Assembly: GCA_004332195.1 (NCBI GenBank)
Contig: SJBG01000001.1
Coordinates: 1 to 64,000 of the forward strand
DNA: 64,000 nt
Direction of reading: 5' to 3'
From: Desulfobulbaceae bacterium
GTDB taxonomy: Bacteria > Desulfobacterota > Desulfobulbia > Desulfobulbales > Desulfurivibrionaceae
Shown: positions 44,015 through 53,160 of the stretch, piece after piece
Numbering within the stretch: position 1 is the stretch's first letter
Layout: each line of letters begins with the position of its first letter
Program-made: the position numbers and the translations under genes
Notes under the pieces: model-generated
Told to the model about the DNA's origin: nothing
Seen by the model: the letters and a program-made list of their open reading frames with translations, nothing else
Database searches by the model: none

Positions 44015-45025
44015 CTAGTTACCCGCCGCACGTCGCAAGCGATCCCGCACCGCAACCCATTCCGATGTGGCGGGAGGACGCTCGACCAGGATCCAGGCAC
44101 AGCCTTGGGCATCGGCCTCGCGCAGTCGGGCATACAAGTCGTGACCATATGCCGCGGCCTCTTCCGGCATATGCACCCAGTTACAAGTAGTGGTCTGCAA
44201 CGGCGGACGGCGCGCCAGCACGACCACCGGGCCAAGCGCAGCAAATCGGGTGACCGCGGCCTTAAGTGCGAGGGACTCAAACAGATGAAGTGGGGTCTCA
44301 GGGGCATAGTGAGTCGCAAGGGCACCGGGGGCCCGCAGCGCCTGGGTGCCGAGTGCAGCCCCGAGTGGACCGATGATGGCGGCCAACGCCGCGACTGATA
44401 TCGCGCCCGGACGCAGCACCTGAGGAGATTCGCCGCTTAAGTCAAGGATGGTCGATTCCAACCCGAGTGCACACGGACCGCCGTCGATCACCGCCGCGAT
44501 GCGCCCATTCAGTTCAGCCAGCACGTGCTCAGTGCGAGTTGGGCTGATACGCCCGAAACGGTTGGCTGAAGGCGCCGCGATGCCGCCGCCAAAAGCACGC
44601 AACAACTCGAGGGCAACCGGATGGCCCGGCACCCTGAGACCCAGAGTAGCAAGCCCACCGCTGGCAGCTTGCGCCAGGTCGGGAACACGTTGCAGAATCA
44701 GGGTGAGCGGGCCGGGCCAGAAACGCGCCGCTAATTTCCAGGCTGCTCCAGGAATGTCGCGCGCCCAACGCCGCATCTCGTCTGCCGCGGCGATGTGGAC
44801 AATCAACGGATGCTCGGCGGGGCGCCCCTTGGCGATAAAAATTCGGGAAACCGCGGCATCATTGGCGGCATCCGCTCCCAGGCCATACACCGTTTCGGTG
44901 GGGAAAGCGACTAAGCCCCCCGCACCCAGGATCGCCACCGCACGACCGAGGTCCGCGGATCCAGAAAGGATCTCAGTCCCCTGGCCCCCGGACTTTTCCC
45001 GCTTGCTTGCTTCAAACATACTCAC
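44015..45025 (-). CDS. L-threonylcarbamoyladenylate synthase, long Sua5-type
   Basis: GGLVAFPTETVYGLGADAANDAAVSRIFIAKGRPAEHPLIVHIA; SANRFGRISPT; C-terminal Sua5-like domain (ALATHYAPETPLHLFE). Confidence 0.92.
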   Translation of the reverse strand: MSMFEASKREKSGGQGTEILSGSADLGRAVAILGAGGLVAFPTETVYGLGADAANDAAVSRIFIAKGRPAEHPLIVHIAAADEMRRWARDIPGAAWKLAARFWPGPLTLILQRVPDLAQAASGGLATLGLRVPGHPVALELLRAFGGGIAAPSANRFGRISPTRTEHVLAELNGRIAAVIDGGPCALGLESTILDLSGESPQVLRPGAISVAALAAIIGPLGAALGTQALRAPGALATHYAPETPLHLFESLALKAAVTRFAALGPVVVLARRPPLQTTTCNWVHMPEEAAAYGHDLYARLREADAQGCAWILVERPPATSEWVAVRDRLRRAAGN

Positions 45026-45219
45026 AGACCGGAATTAACAATCCTCATAAAAACAGACCCTACCCCCGATATAACCGGAGACAAATTAGCTGCCTGCTCT
45101 TCAATACTTATTTCGGGCAATTTTGGCGTCACTCCCATTCCCATTGCCACCCCGGTTGATCCCAAAAAAGATGTCAACAAAAAAACCAACATCACGTTAA
45201 TCCGGCTTTTTTTCATGTT
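45022..45219 (-). CDS. Small secreted/lipid-anchored-like protein of unknown function
   Basis: MKKSRINVMLVFLLTSFLGSTGVAMGMGVTPKLPEISIEEQAANLSPVISGVGSVFMRIVNSGL; signal-like hydrophobic N-terminus; ATGA-type overlap with the sua5 start. Confidence 0.5.
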   Translation of the reverse strand, partial: NMKKSRINVMLVFLLTSFLGSTGVAMGMGVTPKLPEISIEEQAANLSPVISGVGSVFMRIVNSGL

Positions 45220-45302
45220 TTTACTCCTTCTTTTTTTAAAATTTTCACATTGGCTCAAAGGTTTTTAACCTGGTTCACTTCTTCAGGTTTTTCACTAGAA
45301 CA

Positions 45303-46799
45303 TCAGGGTCGATACTTAGTCAAGAGATTGAGTTGTGGAATTCCGCTAAAAAAAATAAGGCGGAAACAAGTGCCTCGGTCCGGTTCGCTCTCCACCTCGA
45401 TCCGGCCCTGATGGGCGTCGATGATGTTTTTGACGATAGCCAACCCCAGGCCGGTGCCCCGGTGCCGATCGGTATAAAAGGGAGTGAATATTTTCGCCAT
45501 ATTTTCCGGGGCAATACCACTACCGGTGTCGACAACTTCCACCACCGTGCTGCTATTTACCCCTTCCCTTCGCTGCCGACTGCGCAAATTCAGGATGCCG
45601 CCGTCGGGCATGGCCTGGATGGCATTAAGGATTATATTCAACAGCACCCGGTAAATCTGCTCCCGGTCAATGAGCAGCGGGGGCAGACTCTGCTCCAGTT
45701 CCAACCGGGGGGTAATCCCGCGCTGCACCAACTCCGGAGTCAGAAAGTTCAGAGCCTGAGTGATCAGCGTGTTGATCGCCTCAGGAGAACTCTTCAAATT
45801 CTGAGGCCGGGCAAAATCGAGAAATTCGCACACAATACCATCTAGGCGCCTGGTTTCATCCACGATGATTTCGGCCAGGTGTTCGTTGCCGGGAGCCGCC
45901 TTCTGTATCCGTTTACCCAGGATCGCGGCAGTTGAGCTAATAATTCCTAAGGGGTTTTTGATCTCGTGGGATACCGATGCCACCATCTTACCTAAAGTCG
46001 CCAACTTCTCGCTCTGATGCAGTTTGACCTCTAGTCGACGTCGCTCTTTGGCCCGCTCTTCCATGATTTTCTCGGCCCGACCAACAATAATTTGCAGAAC
46101 CACAAAGAGGGTTGACATGATTAGCATCGAAATCAGGATCACCGCGACTTGAAATTGGGCAATGGCTTCCATGTCCGCGGAAAGATCCTGGACCACCTCG
46201 ATGACTCCCATTATTATCTGTGGTTTGTCATCCAGCGGAGCGTATTGAATGAAGGGAATGAAAGTATGGAGTTGCGAGGTAACCGGCCCCACCCAGGGCA
46301 GCACTCCCCAAACGCCGCCGAAGGTAACCAGGCGTGAGGTGCTCTTTCCCGCCAAGGCTTGCCGGTACTCCTTGCCACCCAGATCCCGTCGACCGACTTT
46401 CTCGATGATGGTGCTGTAGGAGACAACATTTTCGCGCGAGTCGTAAATGATCACGGCTTCGATCAACAGACCGAAGGTGGCATTGCGTACCACCGCATCC
46501 AGCAACTGAAACTGCTCGGGATTACGCAACGCAATTTTGCCATAACGAAGAACAGTGGGCACCACAAACTGCTGAAACACCTGGTGACTGAGGTTTTCCG
46601 TTACCACCAGGGCGTAAGCCTCACTACGCTCCAACAGAGTCCGCTTGGCATACTCGGAAATTGACCAGGCGAGAGCCAGGGTAAAGACCAAAAACACCGC
46701 CAAGCTGGTGAAAGAAAAAAATTTCACCAAGCGAAAAGGCTTAATCGCCGCCAGCTCAACGCTATCGTCCTCCAGTTTGCTCCTGTCCTCAACCACCAC
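45303..46799 (-). CDS. Two-component sensor histidine kinase
   Basis: N-terminal TM, sensor region, HisKA ASVSHEIKNPLGIISSTAAIL, HATPase LNIILNAIQAMPDGG / DTGSGIAPENMAKIFTPFYTDRHRGTGLGLAIVKNIIDAHQG. Confidence 0.92.
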   Translation of the reverse strand: MVVEDRSKLEDDSVELAAIKPFRLVKFFSFTSLAVFLVFTLALAWSISEYAKRTLLERSEAYALVVTENLSHQVFQQFVVPTVLRYGKIALRNPEQFQLLDAVVRNATFGLLIEAVIIYDSRENVVSYSTIIEKVGRRDLGGKEYRQALAGKSTSRLVTFGGVWGVLPWVGPVTSQLHTFIPFIQYAPLDDKPQIIMGVIEVVQDLSADMEAIAQFQVAVILISMLIMSTLFVVLQIIVGRAEKIMEERAKERRRLEVKLHQSEKLATLGKMVASVSHEIKNPLGIISSTAAILGKRIQKAAPGNEHLAEIIVDETRRLDGIVCEFLDFARPQNLKSSPEAINTLITQALNFLTPELVQRGITPRLELEQSLPPLLIDREQIYRVLLNIILNAIQAMPDGGILNLRSRQRREGVNSSTVVEVVDTGSGIAPENMAKIFTPFYTDRHRGTGLGLAIVKNIIDAHQGRIEVESEPDRGTCFRLIFFSGIPQLNLLTKYRP

Positions 46800-48612
46800 A
46801 TACCCCGCAACGTCGACAGCTTTCCACCCGACACGCTTCGCTGTCGCCCCCTTTTAGTCCTCGTTCATACTCGGCGGCCAGATAACCCGGGGCAATCCCC
46901 GGATCAATAATTTCCCAAGGGAAAAGCTCATCATGGTCGCGACGCCGGGAAGCATACCAGGTGGGATCAAGCCCCTGGGCGACCAGATGTTGCCGCCAGT
47001 TGCCACCGGTGGCAGCTAGGGTGATCAGGGCTCGGCCCAGACGACGATCACCCCGGGCCAGGACTGCCTGCCAATACGCCTGCTCCGGCGACTCCGCGAC
47101 CAGTCGGACATTAGGCACCGTTCGCAACTGATTTTGCAACCAGCCCAGACGACGACGCAACAGAGCCACCCCGGCAAAGGGGTGGTATTGGAAAGGGGTC
47201 CAAGGCTTGGGGACAAAAGAACTCACACTGACCCGAATTTCGCTGAGCCGACCTCTAACCTTCCCCAACTTCAGCAGGCGACGACGCAGCTCGTGAATCA
47301 TGCTCACCAACTCCGACAAGTCATCGTCCTCCTCACCGGGCAGGCCCAGCATCAAATAAAGTTTGATGGCGCTGATCCCAATGGCTGCCAACTGCTCAGA
47401 CGAGCGCAAAATATCATCCTCGACTAAATTTTTGTTGATAATCCGGCGCAATCTCTCCGACGCTCCGTCAGGGGCCAACACCACGGTTTTGACCCCGCTC
47501 AAGGCCAACAGATCCAGAAGCTCCGGCGAAATAGCGTCAGCCCGCAGCGAGGAAAAAGAAAGGGCACAACCGGCAGCGGTGATAACTTCACTGATTTGGG
47601 CCAAAGTTTGGGGCGCTGCCATTTCCATCCCCAGCAAGCCCACCCGCTTAATTTCCGGCGGCCGTCGCGCCAGGGCCGCCTTGATCGCAGCTATCGACCA
47701 AAGTCGCGGTGGCCGGTAAATAAAACCGGCCGCACAAAACCGGCAACTGCGACTGCAGCCCCGCCCCAGTTCCACCAGAAAAAGATCGGCAAATTCGGCC
47801 TGAGAGCTGAACAGCCGCGAATAACCAGCAACTTCAGGGTCCCGTAGTAACCCCGGCCTAATCCGGGTGGGCAATGCGGGGGCGGCACGCATGGCGGCCA
47901 GGCGCCCGTCCCTATGGTAGTCGGGCGTGTAAAAACGGGGGACGTAACAGCCGGAAAAAGATAAAGCCAAGCCAAGCAACAACTTTTTCCGCTCAGCGCC
48001 AGGTCGCCAAGCCGTCAACCGGTCCAACACGGCGGGTAAGACCACCTCCGCCTCCCCGATGATGAACAGGTCAGTGACCGGGGCCAGAGGTTCGGGGTTC
48101 ATCCAGACGGCTACCCCACCGCCGATCACCAGGGGGTGGCGCTCATCTCGACGGGCGGCATCAATTTCAATGCCTCCGGCGATAAGCATTCTGAGCAAGT
48201 TAAGGGTGTCTCCCTCAAAAGAGAGAGAGTAGCAAACCACGGCGAAATCACCCAGGGGCCGCCCCGATTCCAGGGAACGCAAGGGTTGATCAACCGCTGG
48301 TAGCACAAAGCGCTCCGCCACCACTGTCGGATGCTCGTTGAGTAAATCGTAAACCAATTGCCAGCCGAGATTGGCAATAGCCACCCGGTAACTGTTGGGA
48401 AAGATTAGAGCTACCGGCAGTCGGCCACTCCATTGTTTACGCCAGGTTCCCCTTTCGCCACCCAGCAGATCAGTAGGGGTTGGTTCTCGGCGACGATTTC
48501 GCGCCGGCTGGCGACGACCGTCATTACCCTGGATAGCGCTGATCCGCATCAGGCCCCGAGAGTCAGCTCTCGTTTTTACGTAAAAAGGTGGGACGTTCGT
48601 AGTCGTCTTCAA
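46789..48612 (-). CDS. B12-binding-type radical SAM protein
   Basis: RGCSRSCRFCAAGFIYRPPR cluster motif and the N-terminal fold seen in ftsZ-adjacent radical SAM proteins. Confidence 0.85.
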   Translation of the reverse strand: MKTTTNVPPFYVKTRADSRGLMRISAIQGNDGRRQPARNRRREPTPTDLLGGERGTWRKQWSGRLPVALIFPNSYRVAIANLGWQLVYDLLNEHPTVVAERFVLPAVDQPLRSLESGRPLGDFAVVCYSLSFEGDTLNLLRMLIAGGIEIDAARRDERHPLVIGGGVAVWMNPEPLAPVTDLFIIGEAEVVLPAVLDRLTAWRPGAERKKLLLGLALSFSGCYVPRFYTPDYHRDGRLAAMRAAPALPTRIRPGLLRDPEVAGYSRLFSSQAEFADLFLVELGRGCSRSCRFCAAGFIYRPPRLWSIAAIKAALARRPPEIKRVGLLGMEMAAPQTLAQISEVITAAGCALSFSSLRADAISPELLDLLALSGVKTVVLAPDGASERLRRIINKNLVEDDILRSSEQLAAIGISAIKLYLMLGLPGEEDDDLSELVSMIHELRRRLLKLGKVRGRLSEIRVSVSSFVPKPWTPFQYHPFAGVALLRRRLGWLQNQLRTVPNVRLVAESPEQAYWQAVLARGDRRLGRALITLAATGGNWRQHLVAQGLDPTWYASRRRDHDELFPWEIIDPGIAPGYLAAEYERGLKGGDSEACRVESCRRCGVCGG

Positions 48613-49726
48613 ACATCGGTGGGAATGCCTTGCGTCTGACCTGAGAGATCACTTTGCGACCACGGTCATTGCTCACCCCAGCCAGCGGCAATTTCTGGAT
48701 CTTGGTCTCGCGCTTTGCCGCCAAAAGCAGGGGACGAACATGGTCGCCAAGATCAAAGCAATCCTCAATCGCTCTGATCCCGGTGGCGATCACCGTTACT
48801 CGCAACTCATCGCCAAGATTTTCGTCGAAAATAACCCCCAGGATGATACTAGCCTCCTCGTGGACATCCTCGTAAATTTTGGTGGTGGCTAAAGTAACTT
48901 CCGCCATGGTCAAAGTATCCTCGCGAGCGGAGATGTTAACCAACACCCCCTTGGCCCCATCGATGCTGATATCTTGGAGTAGCGGACTGGCAATAGCCAT
49001 ATTGACTGCCTCCACTGCTCGATTTTCCCCGACCCCGTGGCCGGATCCCATCAAAGCCGGGCCCATTTCATTCATCACCGTGCGCACATCGGCAAAGTCC
49101 GGATTAAGGTAGCCGGGAAGGTTAATCAGGTCCGCGATGCCTTTGACCGCCTGCACCAGGACGTCGTCGGCCATTTTCATGCCATCGATGAAGCGGGTGC
49201 CCTTTTGGGCCAACGAAATCAGACGATCATTGGGAATGGTGATAATTGTATCGACGTGGTCTTTTAGCTCACGCCAGCCGATCTCGGCATTTTTCATCCG
49301 GGACCGACCCTCAAAGGCAAAAGGCTTGGTGACCACCCCGACGGTGAGCGCTCCCATCTCCCTAGCCAGTTGGGCCACCACCGGCGCTCCTCCGGTCCCG
49401 GTGCCGCCTCCTAAGCCGGCGGTGACAAAAACCAGATCACAACCCCGCAGAACTTCACGAATTTCCTCGATCGACTCCTCCGCCGCCGATCGACCGACAT
49501 CAGGCTTGGCTCCAGCCCCCAGCCCTTTGGTCAGAGAAGGTCCGAGCTGGATTCGGATGTCAGCTTTAGACTGCTCCAGGGCCTGCACATCGGTATTACC
49601 GACAATGAACTCCACGCCCGTCAGACCGCTCTCCACCATGGTGTTTACCGCGTTGCCGCCGCCACCGCCAACACCGAACACCTTGATTTTCGCTCGAGAT
49701 TCCGATTCCGCTAATTTGAAAGACAT
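48563..49726 (-). CDS. ftsZ: Cell division protein FtsZ
   Basis: IKVFGVGGGGGNAVNTMVESGLTGVEFIVGNTD; FVTAGLGGGTGTGGAPVVAQ; C-terminal ERPTFLRK. Start set at MSFKLAESESR. Confidence 0.97.
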   Translation of the reverse strand: MSFKLAESESRAKIKVFGVGGGGGNAVNTMVESGLTGVEFIVGNTDVQALEQSKADIRIQLGPSLTKGLGAGAKPDVGRSAAEESIEEIREVLRGCDLVFVTAGLGGGTGTGGAPVVAQLAREMGALTVGVVTKPFAFEGRSRMKNAEIGWRELKDHVDTIITIPNDRLISLAQKGTRFIDGMKMADDVLVQAVKGIADLINLPGYLNPDFADVRTVMNEMGPALMGSGHGVGENRAVEAVNMAIASPLLQDISIDGAKGVLVNISAREDTLTMAEVTLATTKIYEDVHEEASIILGVIFDENLGDELRVTVIATGIRAIEDCFDLGDHVRPLLLAAKRETKIQKLPLAGVSNDRGRKVISQVRRKAFPPMFEDDYERPTFLRKNES

Positions 49727-49856
49727 ATGCTGCCCCCGGTGATAAGTGATGAGCGCTGCGTGCTGCGTGCTGAACGTTATTTCGCCCCGGACATTCCTGT
49801 GCCGAAACAACTTATGACAAAAAAACTCAACGTCTAACCCTGTTGCCACACCTAAA

Positions 49857-51086
49857 TCATAATCTTTTAAACCAGTTCCGCATTCGACTACCAAACCGAG
49901 TAAACATCCCGTCTGAACCAGTCCGAAATCTGGCGGCCGGATCATACCGCATCCCGTAAATCACTAACCCGACCCCGGTGGCCCACTGAGGGGAATTCAC
50001 CATCTCATTAAGCCCTCCAATGTTTTCCGGAACACCGATCCGCACCGGCAGGTCGAAAATCTGCTCGGCCAGATCCTCCAGATGCTCCAGCATAGCCGTG
50101 CCACCGGTTAAAACCAGACCGGCGTTGACCATCTCTTTGTAGCGAGAGTTAGTCAATTCACGATTGATCAGGGTCAGTATTTCCTCCACCCGTGGTTCGA
50201 GAATCTCACCCATGACCCGTCGGGAAAGCCTTCGGGGGCTACGGCCACCAACACTGGGAACATCAATGAGCTGATCCTTATCAATCAGTGAAGACAAAGA
50301 ACAGCCGTATTGCTCCTTGAGTCTTTGGGCCTCTCTGAGCGGGGTCCGCAATCCAACAGAAAGATCATTGGTCAAACTGTGACCGCCTAAGCCAAGAACG
50401 AAAGTTTGCTTGATGGCGCCTCCGACAAAGACCGCCAAATCGGAAGTCCCCCCTCCGATATCGAGCAACCCCACCCCCAACTCCAGTTCCTCTCGAGTCA
50501 GGACCGCCTCCGCCGAAGCCAGGGACTCAAGAACCATATCGGTCACATTGAGACCGGCCCGGTTGCAACACCGGATAATATTATGAACCGCCGTCACCGA
50601 CCCGGTGACAATATGGACTTCGGCCTCCAGCCGAACTCCGGTCATTCCGATGGGATCTTGGATTTCGGGCTGGCCATCCACCATAAACTCCTGGGGCAAA
50701 ACGTGGATAATCTTCTGATCCTGAGGTATCGGCACCGCCCGAGCCGCATCCACCACTCGATTAATGTCATCCTGGCGAATTTCCCCGGAACGGATGGGGA
50801 TCAAGCCATGAGAATTAAACCCTTTGATGTGACTACCGGCAATTCCCACGAAAACCGAGCCTATTTCACAGTCGGCCATTTGCTCGGCCTCTTCCACCGC
50901 CCGACGAATCGAACCTACCGTGCTTTCAATATTGACCACCATCCCGCGGCGCAGACCCATCGAAGGCGCGCGCCCCACCCCGATTATTTTCACCTGCTGG
51001 TCGTCAATCTCGGCCACCACCACACAAACTTTGGTGGTCCCAATGTCCAAACCGACCAGCAACTCTCCCCGTACACCCTTACTCAT
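49857..51086 (-). CDS. ftsA: Cell division protein FtsA
   Basis: LLVGLDIGTTKVCVVVAEI; GLLDIGGGTSDLAVFVGGAIK. Confidence 0.96.
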   Translation of the reverse strand: MSKGVRGELLVGLDIGTTKVCVVVAEIDDQQVKIIGVGRAPSMGLRRGMVVNIESTVGSIRRAVEEAEQMADCEIGSVFVGIAGSHIKGFNSHGLIPIRSGEIRQDDINRVVDAARAVPIPQDQKIIHVLPQEFMVDGQPEIQDPIGMTGVRLEAEVHIVTGSVTAVHNIIRCCNRAGLNVTDMVLESLASAEAVLTREELELGVGLLDIGGGTSDLAVFVGGAIKQTFVLGLGGHSLTNDLSVGLRTPLREAQRLKEQYGCSLSSLIDKDQLIDVPSVGGRSPRRLSRRVMGEILEPRVEEILTLINRELTNSRYKEMVNAGLVLTGGTAMLEHLEDLAEQIFDLPVRIGVPENIGGLNEMVNSPQWATGVGLVIYGMRYDPAARFRTGSDGMFTRFGSRMRNWFKRL

Positions 51087-51103
51087 ATTTTTCCCCTAAA
51101 CCA

Positions 51104-51952
51104 CTATCTTTCAACCAAAACCCGGTCCGGGAGATAGTCCATGCGGATTGCTGAAGTTTCCGTGAAAGCCCGCTCCCGATGGAGCTGGCTCAGCACCCTG
51201 ACCAGACGATGATAATTCAACGAGACCGCCGGGCTCTTCCCCAGATATATGGGGAAGGGGCGGCTGACCAGAAACATGATCATGGCCCCATCCGCGTCAA
51301 TATTGATCTCCGAGATCCCCTGGGCCGGCAAAACTACCCCACCGCGATCCGCCAAACGAATAAGGTTTAAGGCCTGTTTTACGGCCTGACGCTGTCGATT
51401 CGGCAGTCCATCCCATGAACTCAGACCAGTAATCACCGGGAAATCCAGATCCCCCGGCAAAGCCCGAGCAAAGGGCTTAGCGAAATGATCCGTGTAATAA
51501 AGGCCCTCAGGCAAACTCAACAGGGCCAGCGGCTGTCGCTCGCGCACCGTAATTTGCAAACGATTGGGCCACTTGCGACTAACTGTTGCCGACTCAATCC
51601 AATCGTGGGCCTCTATCTTGGTCCGAATCCTGCGGGGAGACAAGGCCAGCAGGTTACTATGGACATCAACCCCACTCAAAGCCAAAACCTGTTTTTGCGT
51701 GATCCGGACACAACCATCGATCCTGATCGCAGTAATTTGGAAAAAAGCCGACTGCCCCAATTGCTGCCAAACCAGCAGGCCCCCGAGAACGACAAGCGCC
51801 AGTAGGCATGCCAGCGCCACTCCAAGTACCGCTAGTCTGCCGATAAACCAGGAGGAGGCCGAGGCGGCGTAACCAGCGGGTCTGGTCAATCGGCCGGACC
51901 TGTCGGATCCGGTCCGCAATCGCCAACCACCTTGTTTCACCGGCTTTTTCAT
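51104..51952 (-). CDS. ftsQ: Cell division protein FtsQ
   Basis: Single N-terminal TM, POTRA-type FQITAIRIDGCVRITQKQVLALSGV; position between murB and ftsA. Confidence 0.9.
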   Translation of the reverse strand: MKKPVKQGGWRLRTGSDRSGRLTRPAGYAASASSWFIGRLAVLGVALACLLALVVLGGLLVWQQLGQSAFFQITAIRIDGCVRITQKQVLALSGVDVHSNLLALSPRRIRTKIEAHDWIESATVSRKWPNRLQITVRERQPLALLSLPEGLYYTDHFAKPFARALPGDLDFPVITGLSSWDGLPNRQRQAVKQALNLIRLADRGGVVLPAQGISEINIDADGAMIMFLVSRPFPIYLGKSPAVSLNYHRLVRVLSQLHRERAFTETSAIRMDYLPDRVLVER

Positions 51953-53136
51953 GGTTGTTCAAACCCCAGAAAATGCACCTCCGGCTCCAGTTCAACGCCA
52001 CTACGCGCCCTCACCTTTTCCTGTACCAGTTCCATTAAAGCCAGCAGATCGGCAGCGCAAGCTCCGCCCTGCTCGCCCCGCTTTCCCAGATTGACCAGAA
52101 AGTTGGCATGAACTGGTGAAACCTCGGCGCCACCGACCCGAGCCCCCTTTAAACCAGCCTGCTCGATCAGACGTCCGGCAAAATCCCCGGGGGGGTTTTT
52201 GAAAAAAGAACCGGCGCTGGCAACCCCCCGGGGCTGGGTCGTCCGCCTTTTTTTAAGCAGCCGCCGCATCGTGGTGCGAATCTCGGCGGGGTCTCGCGCA
52301 GTTAAGACCAAGGAAACAGCCCCCACCACTTCCCTGGCTAAAAGCCCTTGTAGTCGTCGATAGGAGAAGCACACCTCATCACGACTCGCCAGCCGCAAAC
52401 GGCCGTCACTCACTATTGCCAGGGAATGGACCTTATCACTTAATGACTCGCCCCAGGCCCCGGCATTCATCATCACCGCCCCACCAACCCGAGCAGGAAT
52501 CCCGACCAGAAATTCCAGACCGCCCAAACCTTCCTTGAGAGCCCAGCCAAGCAGCGTCGCCAGACTACAACCAGCTTCAACTCGTACCAAGTGCAACTCA
52601 CCGCCCGCCTTTACCCCCTGCCCCCGGCCCATTGATCTCTGCTCCTTGACCACTGACCTCTGTTCCCCATCTCTCTTTTCCTCACTTACCGGATCAACGG
52701 GGATCAAGTCGTTTTTCCCAGCCAAACGAGTGATCCGCCCCAATCCCCTCTCCATCAGGATCACCACCCCGGCATAACCGCGATCAGCCACCAAAACATT
52801 GCTGCCCCGTCCCATAACCCGGCGGGGACAACCCCGACGATCCAGAATTTTCACCAGCTCAATCAACTCCTTAAGGCTTTGGGGGCGGGCAATGACGGCG
52901 GCCGGGCCACCCACCCCCAGAGTGGTCAGAGGGGCCAAAGACACGCGCCGACGCAAATCTCCGGACCATTTTTCAGAGAATAACGGGCAGTCAACGGCCC
53001 AGCTAAGGCAATCACCTTCGCCAAAATCGGCGGCACATGACGAGCCGCTGGACCAAACCCAGCGGTCGTTATCGGTCCACAACCTTGGCGACTGAACATG
53101 AACGACGGCCATTTGCAAACGCCTCGATTTAAGCAA
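51949..53136 (-). CDS. murB: UDP-N-acetylenolpyruvoylglucosamine reductase
   Basis: TTLGVGGPAAVIARP; GRGSNVLVADRGYAGVVI; AGSFFKNPPGDFAGRLIEQAGLKG. The true start is probably downstream of the ORF start. Confidence 0.94.
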   Translation of the reverse strand: MLKSRRLQMAVVHVQSPRLWTDNDRWVWSSGSSCAADFGEGDCLSWAVDCPLFSEKWSGDLRRRVSLAPLTTLGVGGPAAVIARPQSLKELIELVKILDRRGCPRRVMGRGSNVLVADRGYAGVVILMERGLGRITRLAGKNDLIPVDPVSEEKRDGEQRSVVKEQRSMGRGQGVKAGGELHLVRVEAGCSLATLLGWALKEGLGGLEFLVGIPARVGGAVMMNAGAWGESLSDKVHSLAIVSDGRLRLASRDEVCFSYRRLQGLLAREVVGAVSLVLTARDPAEIRTTMRRLLKKRRTTQPRGVASAGSFFKNPPGDFAGRLIEQAGLKGARVGGAEVSPVHANFLVNLGKRGEQGGACAADLLALMELVQEKVRARSGVELEPEVHFLGFEQP

Positions 53137-53160
53137 AAATTACTATTCTCGAACAGCCTC

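Noticed and set aside
44015-45025. Horizontal acquisition of sua5
   Set aside because: The composition looked slightly different and an IS lies nearby, but I cannot quantify this or build a phylogeny from the sequence alone.
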